A DNA stretch of 46,993 nucleotides, taken from NCBI GenBank assembly GCA_018712825.1, contig DVGG01000062.1, positions 1 through 46,993 on the forward strand. The letters are read 5' to 3'. The stretch comes from Candidatus Faecousia excrementipullorum (lineage in GTDB: Bacteria > Bacillota > Clostridia > Oscillospirales > Oscillospiraceae). The notes under the pieces were generated by a model. It saw only the letters and a program-made list of their open reading frames with translations, had not been told where the DNA came from and searched no databases. The position numbers and the translations under genes are program-made. This document shows positions 40,737-46,993 of the stretch, piece by piece. Positions within the stretch are counted from its first letter, which is position 1. Each line of letters starts with the position of its first letter.

Positions 40737-41642
40737 ATGGGATTTTTTGATAAAATCAAGGCAGGTCTTGCCAAAACCAGAGATGCCATCGGCGCAACCC
40801 TGGAAAATGTGTTTTCCGGCTTCTCGGAAATCGACGATGATTTTTATGACGAGCTGGAGGAAAGCCTGATTCTGGCGGACCTGGGAGTGGACACCGCCAC
40901 CACCGCCGTGGAGCGGCTGCGGAAGGTGATCCGCCAGGAGCACTACAAGACCACCCAGGAGGCCAAGCAGGCCCTGAAGGATATTCTGGTGGATATGCTG
41001 TGCGTGGGCGACCCGGAGCTCCACCTGGACACCAAGCCCTCTGTGATTCTGGTCATCGGCGTCAACGGTGTGGGTAAGACCACCACCATCGGAAAGCTTG
41101 CCACCCAGTTTACCAAACAGGGGAAGAATGTGCTTCTGGTGGCGGCGGATACCTTCCGGGCAGCGGCGGCGGACCAGCTGGAAATCTGGGCAGGCCGCTC
41201 CGGAGCCTCCATTGTCCGCCAGTATGAAGGGGCAGACCCGGCATCCGTTGTGTATGACGGCATCCAGGCTGCCAAAGCAAGAGGTGCGGATGTGATTCTC
41301 ATCGACACCGCCGGACGGCTGCACAATAAGCAGAATCTCATGAATGAGCTGAATAAAATCAGCCGCATTGTGAATCGGGAGCTGCCGGAGGCCTCCCGGG
41401 AGGTGCTTCTGGTGCTGGACGGCACCACCGGCCAGAACGGTCTGATTCAGGCCAAGCAGTTCAAGGAGATTGCCGGTGTCACCGCCATCGCCCTGACCAA
41501 GCTGGACGGCACCGCCAAGGGCGGCATAGTGATTGCCGTTGCCCATGATTTGCAGATTCCCGTGAAGTTTGTGGGGGTGGGAGAAAAGGCGGACGACCTG
41601 ATGCCCTTTGAGGCCAGAGCCTTTGTGGACGCCCTTTTGTAA
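40737..41642 (+). CDS. ftsY: Signal recognition particle receptor FtsY
   Basis: FtsY docks ribosome-SRP complexes at the membrane. The 301-residue product has the helical N domain (about 1-95) and the NG GTPase: GVNGVGKTTTIGKLA (about 109-123), ADTFRAAAADQLE, DTAGRL, TKLDGTAKGG, and the end VGEKADDLMPFEARAFVDALL (core GEKADDLMPF). It lacks the acidic A domain, as in most Bacillota. AAGGAG lies seven bases before the ATG. Confidence 0.97.
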   Translation: MGFFDKIKAGLAKTRDAIGATLENVFSGFSEIDDDFYDELEESLILADLGVDTATTAVERLRKVIRQEHYKTTQEAKQALKDILVDMLCVGDPELHLDTKPSVILVIGVNGVGKTTTIGKLATQFTKQGKNVLLVAADTFRAAAADQLEIWAGRSGASIVRQYEGADPASVVYDGIQAAKARGADVILIDTAGRLHNKQNLMNELNKISRIVNRELPEASREVLLVLDGTTGQNGLIQAKQFKEIAGVTAIALTKLDGTAKGGIVIAVAHDLQIPVKFVGVGEKADDLMPFEARAFVDALL

Positions 41643-41654
41643 GGAGATATGGAT

Positions 41655-42263
41655 ATGATGAAGGTAGTATTGGCAAGCAAAAACGCCCATAAGCTGCAGG
41701 AAATCAGCAAGATTACCGAGAAGTTTGACATGGAGCTGGTGCTGGAGTCCCAGGTGGGCGTGGACATTGACGTGGAGGAAACCGGCTCCACCTTTGAAGA
41801 AAATTCCTTTATCAAGGCCGAGGCGGTGATGAAGGCCACGGGCCTTCCTGCCCTGGCAGACGATTCCGGCATTGCGGTGGACGCCCTGAACGGCGAACCG
41901 GGCATCTACTCCGCCCGGTACGGCTTTGACCCCAGCCTGGACGACTGGGGACGGCTGGAGCTGCTGCTGAAAAACACGGAGCAGGTGCCCGACGGCAGCC
42001 GTCAGGCCCAGTTCGTGTGCGTCATTACCCTGGTGACCCCGGAGGGCCAGGTGATTCAGGCCAGAGGAGAGGCCCATGGTGAGCTGCTGCGGCAGCCGGC
42101 AGGGGAAGGGGGCTTCGGCTACGACCCCATTTTCTACTATCCCTCTCTGGGCAAGTCCTTTGCGGAGCTGTCCCCGGAGGAGAAGAACCAGGTTTCCCAC
42201 CGGGCCCAGGCGCTGAAACTGTTTTACGAGAAATTGAAGGAGGCAGGCTATGCTGACAAGTAA
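41655..42263 (+). CDS. rdgB: Non-canonical purine NTP pyrophosphatase (RdgB/HAM1)
   Basis: This 202-residue house-cleaning enzyme hydrolyses dITP, dXTP and ITP to monophosphates. Motifs: VVLASKNAHKLQEI (about 4-17), TFEENSFIKA, ADDSGIAVDAL with the catalytic Asp, GIYSARYG, and GEGGFGYDPIFYYPSLGKSFAEL (core GFGYDPIF). AAGGAG overlaps the ftsY stop; ATG 41655 has the best spacing, with 41649 as an alternative. It overlaps yhbY by 14 bases. Confidence 0.95.
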   Translation: MMKVVLASKNAHKLQEISKITEKFDMELVLESQVGVDIDVEETGSTFEENSFIKAEAVMKATGLPALADDSGIAVDALNGEPGIYSARYGFDPSLDDWGRLELLLKNTEQVPDGSRQAQFVCVITLVTPEGQVIQARGEAHGELLRQPAGEGGFGYDPIFYYPSLGKSFAELSPEEKNQVSHRAQALKLFYEKLKEAGYADK

Positions 42264-42717
42264 GGAACGGGCCGAGCTGCGGGCAAAGGCCAACGGAATC
42301 GAAACCACCCTGATGGTGGGCAAGGAGGGCGTCACCGAAAGCCTGCTGGCAGAGGCGGACAACCAGCTGACCACCCGGGAGCTGGTGAAGGGTAAGGTGC
42401 TGGAGGCAGCCATGATGACCCCCCGGGAGGTGTCCGACCAGATCTGTGAGGCTCTGGGGGCTGAGGGCGTCAGCGTCATCGGCACCAAGTTTGTGATTTA
42501 CCGCTTCAGCCAGAAGCTTCAGGAGGAGCGGAACCAGACGGGAAGAGCCAAGCGGAAGGCCATCCCTGTGAGCAAGTCCGACCCGGTGCGTAAGGGTCTC
42601 CGGGCCCGCCGCCAGGCTGCCAAGAAGCAGCGGGAGCAGCGGAACCAGTACTTCCGCCAGATGGCCATTGACAAGGCCATTGAGAAGCAGCGGGAAAAGC
42701 AGCTCCACGGGGAATAA
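42250..42717 (+). CDS. yhbY: YhbY family RNA-binding protein with a basic tail
   Basis: The first 95 residues are a CRM-type RNA-binding domain as in YhbY: LTSKERAELRAKANGIETTLMVGKEGVTE (core LRAKAN and VGKEGVT), LVKGKVLEA, GTKFVIYRF. YhbY binds pre-50S particles. The usual length is about 95-105; this one has a further 55-60 residues, Lys/Arg/Gln-rich (KKQREQRNQYFRQ and so on), which looks like a disordered RNA-binding extension. It overlaps rdgB by 14 bases. Confidence 0.92.
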   Translation: MLTSKERAELRAKANGIETTLMVGKEGVTESLLAEADNQLTTRELVKGKVLEAAMMTPREVSDQICEALGAEGVSVIGTKFVIYRFSQKLQEERNQTGRAKRKAIPVSKSDPVRKGLRARRQAAKKQREQRNQYFRQMAIDKAIEKQREKQLHGE

Positions 42718-42759
42718 GAAACCCATTTATCCGGTAAAATTCAGGAAAGAGGCGATACT

Positions 42760-43944
42760 ATGCAGCGAATCGGTATCTATGGCGGCACCTTCAATCCCCC
42801 CCATCTGGGGCATCTGCGGGCGGCAGCCTATGGGGTGAAGGCGCTGGAGCTTACCCGGCTGCTGATGATTCCCTCCTGTGTCTCCCCCCACAAGCAGCAC
42901 CTGCCCGAGGGCTCTGCAACAGCCCGTCAGCGGCTGGAAATGCTGAAAATTGCCCTGAAGGATGAAGAAAACATCCGGGTTTCGGATTTGGAGCTGAACC
43001 GGGGCGGGGAGAGCTATACCTGGGAGACGGTGCAGCAGCTGAAAAAAATCTACCCCATGGCAGAGCTGATTCTCTTTATGGGAACGGATATGTTCTTGTC
43101 CTTTGACAGCTGGAAAAAGCCGGAAGTCATTATGGAAAACGCCTCCATCGGCGTGTTTTACCGGGGCCTGCCCGGGGAGATGGAGAACATTGTGGCCCAG
43201 AAAATCCGCCTGGAATCCCAGGGGGCCAAGGTCTATTTGATTCATAATCCCCTGACGGTGATTTCCTCCACGGATTTGCGGCGGCTTCTGGTATTTTCGT
43301 GTGCCGACAGCTTCCTGCCGGAAGGGGTAGGGGACTATATCCGGGAAAATCACCTCTACGGCACCGGCAGAAGCTACCGCCAGCTTCCCATGGAGGAGCT
43401 GGAAAAGACGGTGGTGGGGCTTCTGAAGCCCAGCCGGGTGGCCCATGTGCTGGGGTGCCGGGACACAGCACGGCAGCTGGCGGAAATCTGGGGGGCAGAC
43501 CCGGTGGACGCCGCCAGAGCAGGCCTTCTCCACGACATTACCAAGGCGCTGGACGGGCCTTTGCAATTGACTTTGTGCCAAGGGTACGGTACAATATTAG
43601 ATGCTTTTTCTCAGGAAAACCCCAAAACCCTCCATGCCCTCACGGGCAGCCTGGTGGCAGAGCGGATTTTCGGAGAGAACCCGGCGGTGGTGCGGGCCAT
43701 CCGCTCCCATACCACGGGAATGCCCCACATGAATACCCTGGATAAGATTATTTATGTGGCGGACTATATGGAGCCCAACCGGGATTTCCCCGGGGTGGAG
43801 GAGCTGCGGCACCTGGCAGTGACGGATTTGGACGGTGCACTGCGCCGGGGATTGGAAATGACCATCTCCGTATTGCAGCAGGAGGGGAAAACCGTCTCCC
43901 CGGAATCGGCCCAGACCCTTGCCTGGCTCAACGGACAGAAATAA
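42760..43944 (+). CDS. nadD: Fused nicotinate-nucleotide adenylyltransferase / YqeK-type HD phosphohydrolase
   Basis: Residues 1-200 are NadD: IGIYGGTFNPPHLGHL with the HxGH-type nucleotidyl motif, SCVSPHK, and ISSTDLRRLL. It makes nicotinate adenine dinucleotide for NAD synthesis. Residues about 212-394 are a YqeK-type HD domain: RVAHVLGCRDTA (His229), LLHDITK (His258-Asp259), HTTGMPHMNTLDKIIYVADYMEPNR (cores HTTG and YVADYMEPNR). YqeK cleaves Ap4A symmetrically. In most Bacillota these are adjacent separate genes; here they form one chain of 394 residues without a stop. AGGAAAGAGG precedes the ATG; rsfS follows as usual. Confidence 0.94.
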   Translation: MQRIGIYGGTFNPPHLGHLRAAAYGVKALELTRLLMIPSCVSPHKQHLPEGSATARQRLEMLKIALKDEENIRVSDLELNRGGESYTWETVQQLKKIYPMAELILFMGTDMFLSFDSWKKPEVIMENASIGVFYRGLPGEMENIVAQKIRLESQGAKVYLIHNPLTVISSTDLRRLLVFSCADSFLPEGVGDYIRENHLYGTGRSYRQLPMEELEKTVVGLLKPSRVAHVLGCRDTARQLAEIWGADPVDAARAGLLHDITKALDGPLQLTLCQGYGTILDAFSQENPKTLHALTGSLVAERIFGENPAVVRAIRSHTTGMPHMNTLDKIIYVADYMEPNRDFPGVEELRHLAVTDLDGALRRGLEMTISVLQQEGKTVSPESAQTLAWLNGQK

Positions 43945-43971
43945 ACCTTCCTTCAGAAAGGATTGAAAATT

Positions 43972-44337
43972 ATGTTAACAGCAAAAGAAGTGGCCTACGA
44001 GGTTACCAAGGCGCTGGACAGCAAAAAAGGCCAGGACATCAAGCTCCTGAAAATCGACAAGGTCTCCAGCCTTGCAGATTATTTCCTGATTTGCACCGGC
44101 ACCTCCAACACCCATGTCAAGACCCTCTGCGACTTTGCGGAGTACACCCTGGAGCAGCTGGGTGAGCCCCTGCTGGGCCGGGAGGGACACCGGGGCAACT
44201 CCTGGGAGCTGCTGGACTACGGCAGCATTGTTGTTCACGTGTTTACGGAAGAAGCCCGGCAGTTCTATTCCCTGGAACGGCTGTGGGCCGATGCGGAGCA
44301 GGTGGACATCAGCACCATTGTGACAGAAGAAAACTGA
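43972..44337 (+). CDS. rsfS: Ribosomal silencing factor RsfS
   Basis: RsfS binds L14 and blocks subunit joining in starvation. The 121-residue product has DIKLLKIDKVSSLADYFLICTGTSNTHV (core ADYFLICTG-x-S), GREGHRGNSWELLDYGSIVVHVF (core WELLDYGSIVVHVF) and FYSLERLWADA, the complete family pattern. ATG 43972 is nine bases after AAAGGA; an in-frame TTG at 43963 is too close to the site. It lies between nadD and leuS. Confidence 0.95.
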   Translation: MLTAKEVAYEVTKALDSKKGQDIKLLKIDKVSSLADYFLICTGTSNTHVKTLCDFAEYTLEQLGEPLLGREGHRGNSWELLDYGSIVVHVFTEEARQFYSLERLWADAEQVDISTIVTEEN

Positions 44338-44355
44338 AAAGAGGGTAAGAAGGAA

Positions 44356-46851
44356 ATGAATTACGAATTTACTGCCATTGAGGAAAAGTGGCAAAAAATC
44401 TGGGAGGATAAGAAGCTGTACCAGGCGGTGAACGGCAGTGACAAGCCCAAGTTCTACGGTCTGGTGGAGTTCCCTTACCCCTCCGGCGCAGGCCTCCATG
44501 TGGGACATCCCCGTCCCTACACCGCTATGGACATTATCGCCCGGAAAAAGCGGATGAGCGGCTACAATGTGCTCTTCCCCATGGGCTATGATGCCTTCGG
44601 CCTGCCCACGGAAAACTATGCCATCAAGAACCACATCCATCCTCGGGTAGTGACGGAGAACAATATCAAGCAGTTCCGCCGCCAGCTGAAGGCCCTGGGC
44701 TACAGCTTTGACTGGGACCGGGAGATCAACACCACCGACCCCAAGTACTTCAAGTGGACCCAGTGGATTTTCCTGCAAATGTATAAGCGGGGCCTTGCCT
44801 ACAAGGCCAAGATGCCCGTCAACTGGTGCACCAGCTGCAAGTGCGTCCTGGCCAATGAAGAAGTGGTGGAGGGCGTGTGCGAGCGCTGCGGAAGCCCGGT
44901 CATCCGGAAGGAAAAGAGCCAGTGGATGCTGCGCATTACCAAGTACGCCGACCGGCTCATTGACGACCTGGAAGGCCTGGACTTCATCGACCGGGTGAAG
45001 GCCCAGCAGATCAACTGGATTGGCCGCTCCCATGGTGCCGAGGTAAAGTTCTCCTCCACCCTGGGAGATGAGATTCTGGTATACACCACCCGTCCTGACA
45101 CCCTGTTCGGCGCCACCTACATGGTGCTCTCTCCTGAGCACGCATTGGTTGCCAAGTGGATGGACAAGCTCTCCAACCCGGAGGAAATTCGGGCTTACCA
45201 GGCCAAGGCCGCTGCCAAGTCCGACCTGGAGCGTACCGAGCTGAACAAGGAAAAGACCGGCGTGAAGCTCCAGGGCGTTATGGGTATCAACCCGGTAAAC
45301 GGCAAGGAGATTCCCATTTTCATTTCAGACTATGTCCTTTCCACCTACGGCACCGGCGCCATCATGGCTGTGCCTGCCCACGATGACCGGGACTGGGCCT
45401 TTGCCAAGGCCTTCGGCTGCGACATTATCGAGGTGGTAGCCGGCGGCAATGTGGAGGAGGCCGCCTTCACTTTGAAGGACGACACCGGCATCATGGTCAA
45501 CTCCGGTTTCCTGAACGGACTGACGGTAGCCCAGGCCATTCCCGTCATTACCAAGTGGCTGGAGGAGCAGGGGATTGGCAAGGCCAAGACCAACTATAAG
45601 CTCCGGGACTGGGTGTTCTCCCGTCAGCGTTACTGGGGCGAGCCCATTCCCATTGTCCACTGCCCCAAGTGCGGTACCGTCCCCCTGCCGGAGGATCAGC
45701 TGCCTCTGCTTTTGCCGGATGTGGAGAGCTATGAGCCCACCGACGACGGCGAAAGCCCCCTGTCTGCCATTGACAGCTGGGTAAATACCACCTGCCCCTG
45801 CTGCGGCGGAGAAGCCAAGCGGGAGACGGATACCATGCCCCAGTGGGCCGGTTCCTCCTGGTATTACCTGCGGTACATGGACCCCCACAATGACGAAGCC
45901 CTGGCCTCTCCCGAGGCCCTGAACTACTGGAGCCCGGTGGACTGGTACAACGGCGGTATGGAGCATACCACCTTGCACCTGCTCTACTCCCGGTTCTGGC
46001 ATAAGTTCCTGTACGACATCGGCGTGGTGCCCACCAAGGAGCCCTACGCCAAGCGCACCAGCCACGGTATGATTCTGGGCCAGAATCCCCACTATGTGGG
46101 CAATTTCGAGACCCAGGAGGAGAAGGACGCCATGATTGCCAAATACGGCCCCGACGCCCTCCGGCCTGCGGTGAAGATGTCCAAGAGCCTGGGCAACGTG
46201 GTCAATCCCGACGATGTCATCCGGGAATACGGCGCCGATACCATGCGACTGTATGTGATGTTCATTGGCGACTTTGAAAAGGCTGCCACCTGGTCTCCCA
46301 ATGCAGTGAAGGGCTGCAAGCGCTTCCTGGACCGGGTTTGGTCCCTGGCCGAGAACGTCACCGACCAGGAGACGGAGTACAGCCACAGCAATATGAGCCT
46401 GATGCACAAGACCATTAAGAAGGTCAGCGAGGACATTGACAACTTAAAGCCCAATACCGCCATCGCTGCCCTCATGACCCTGCTGAACCAGCTGTCCGAC
46501 AAGGGCTGCAACCGGGCAGAGCTCAAGACTCTCCTGCAGCTTCTGAGCCCCTTTGCTCCTCACATCTGTGACGAGCTGTGGGAGCTGAAGGGCTTTGACG
46601 GCATCTGCTCTGTGACCCAGTGGCCTTCCTACTCCGAGGAGAAGTGCAAGGACGCTGAGGTGACCATGGCCGTGCAGGTCAACGGCAAGCTCCGGGGCAC
46701 CGTGGTGATGGAGGCCGATCTTCCCAATGAGGAAGTGGTGAAGCTGGCCACCGCCGACGAGAAGATTGCCCGGTTCCTGGAAAAGAACGGCGGCAGCATC
46801 GTCAAGACCATCGTGGTGAAGAACAAACTGGTCAATCTGATTGTGAAATAA
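44356..46851 (+). CDS. leuS: Leucyl-tRNA synthetase
   Basis: LeuRS charges tRNA-Leu. It is full-length at 831 residues. It has the class I signature HVGH (48-51, in [10 protein letters not shown]), an editing domain (about 220-400: [19 protein letters not shown], cut here to [12 protein letters not shown], and VPAHDDRD), a zinc-type insert with CPKCG and CPCCGG, KMSKS (about 606-610), and the C-terminal domain ending [16 protein letters not shown] precedes the ATG. The last gene of the smc operon as far as visible; no T-box precedes it, and no clear terminator follows before the next promoter. Confidence 0.97.
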   Translation: MNYEFTAIEEKWQKIWEDKKLYQAVNGSDKPKFYGLVEFPYPSGAGLHVGHPRPYTAMDIIARKKRMSGYNVLFPMGYDAFGLPTENYAIKNHIHPRVVTENNIKQFRRQLKALGYSFDWDREINTTDPKYFKWTQWIFLQMYKRGLAYKAKMPVNWCTSCKCVLANEEVVEGVCERCGSPVIRKEKSQWMLRITKYADRLIDDLEGLDFIDRVKAQQINWIGRSHGAEVKFSSTLGDEILVYTTRPDTLFGATYMVLSPEHALVAKWMDKLSNPEEIRAYQAKAAAKSDLERTELNKEKTGVKLQGVMGINPVNGKEIPIFISDYVLSTYGTGAIMAVPAHDDRDWAFAKAFGCDIIEVVAGGNVEEAAFTLKDDTGIMVNSGFLNGLTVAQAIPVITKWLEEQGIGKAKTNYKLRDWVFSRQRYWGEPIPIVHCPKCGTVPLPEDQLPLLLPDVESYEPTDDGESPLSAIDSWVNTTCPCCGGEAKRETDTMPQWAGSSWYYLRYMDPHNDEALASPEALNYWSPVDWYNGGMEHTTLHLLYSRFWHKFLYDIGVVPTKEPYAKRTSHGMILGQNPHYVGNFETQEEKDAMIAKYGPDALRPAVKMSKSLGNVVNPDDVIREYGADTMRLYVMFIGDFEKAATWSPNAVKGCKRFLDRVWSLAENVTDQETEYSHSNMSLMHKTIKKVSEDIDNLKPNTAIAALMTLLNQLSDKGCNRAELKTLLQLLSPFAPHICDELWELKGFDGICSVTQWPSYSEEKCKDAEVTMAVQVNGKLRGTVVMEADLPNEEVVKLATADEKIARFLEKNGGSIVKTIVVKNKLVNLIVK

Positions 46852-46885
46852 GCAATTTTTCAAAAGGCTCTGTCACAACAAATGG

Positions 46886-46914
46886 TTGATTTTTGACGAG
46901 AAATAGCGTATAAT
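46886..46914 (+). promoter_or_regulatory. Promoter of the gene at the right edge
   Basis: TTGATT (46886-46891), a 17-base spacer, a perfect TATAAT (46909-46914), 40 bases before the ATG. Confidence 0.8.
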
Positions 46915-46953
46915 AATAGTAAGAAACAGTACCACCGAAGGAGGTAATTGGAT

Positions 46954-46993
46954 ATGCCTACTATCAAAGACGCATTAGATATTATCGGTAAGT
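46954..46993 (+). CDS. Start of an unidentified gene, cut by the window edge
   Basis: ATG 46954 follows GAAGGAGGTAATTGG and a strong promoter. Only thirteen codons (MPTIKDALDIIGK) are inside the window, too few to name a family. Confidence 0.75.
   Translation, partial: MPTIKDALDIIGK

Noticed and set aside
37160..40789. Antisense frame of 1209 codons opposite smc
   Set aside because: It arises from the high third-position GC of smc; the smc frame has all family motifs and a promoter.
44338..44355. T-box riboswitch before leuS
   Set aside because: Only 18 bases separate rsfS and leuS, too short for a leader, and leuS lies inside an operon.

Overview
The window looks like chromosomal DNA of an anaerobic, spore-forming member of the Bacillota, class Clostridia, most likely a gut Oscillospirales (Ruminococcaceae-type) bacterium. 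The reasons are: spoIVA, a SpoVB-like flippase and a collagen-like spore-surface-type protein; HPr kinase; FeoAB; the DUF177-rpmF and smc-ftsY pairs; a dockerin/cohesin-type gene pair; strong AAGGAGG ribosome sites; and GC-rich codon use. Most of the window is ordinary core genome. The accessory-looking parts are the first 2.8 kb and several surface-protein genes. No phage module, CRISPR array or transposase was found.

Layout. 1-138: remnants of two tRNA genes on the minus strand (Arg-ACG and Leu), joined abruptly to the last quarter of metK; this is a rearrangement or an assembly chimera. 447-2787: an unrecognised 135-codon gene after metK and a 5'-truncated second copy of it, enclosing an AT-richer cargo (a 46-aa two-helix membrane microprotein and a 281-aa secreted protein). 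2845-5001 (minus): SpoVB/MurJ-type flippase and endonuclease III. 5118-7114: feoA-feoB. 7080-11012 (minus): a double-OB SSB-like protein, then an operon read as ygiQ, vanZ-like, two-helix protein, lipoprotein. 11197: tRNA-Leu(CAG). 11665-13888 (minus): collagen-like protein and YitT. 14064-15366: sdpR-sdpI-sdpI/yhfL cassette. 15412-20253 (minus): YfhO, PH-domain protein, SpoIVA. 20455-24389: DUF177-rpmF, then der-plsY-gpsA. 24508: fused ABC ATPase-permease. 27554 (minus) and 28872 (plus): a cohesin-like membrane-anchored protein divergent from a dockerin-bearing polysaccharide deacetylase. 30735 (minus): rpmB. 31114-33449: hprK, RluA-type pseudouridine synthase, CBS protein. 33502 (minus): mnmA. 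34842: secreted GH24 lysozyme with SH3 repeats. 37154-46851: smc-ftsY-rdgB-yhbY-nadD/yqeK-rsfS-leuS, followed by the first 13 codons of another gene.

How the genes work together. The long 3' block is a housekeeping operon for chromosome condensation, co-translational targeting, nucleotide clean-up, ribosome maturation, NAD synthesis and leucyl-tRNA charging. der-plsY-gpsA couples ribosome assembly with phospholipid synthesis. Several products face the outside: lysozyme, deacetylase/dockerin protein, cohesin protein, collagen-like protein, YfhO and the flippase. They fit wall remodelling and spore or cell-surface construction. Promoter-like sequences resembling sporulation sigma-E (spoIVA) and sigma-K (collagen-like gene) were read by eye.

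The observations most worth a second look are the divergent cohesin/dockerin pair, the duplicated gene enclosing an AT-rich secreted cargo, a terminator-like hairpin at the very 5' end of the yitT mRNA, a terminator overlapping the start of the flippase gene, and a 75-bp palindrome before der. Functions come from reading motifs by eye; no database search was possible.
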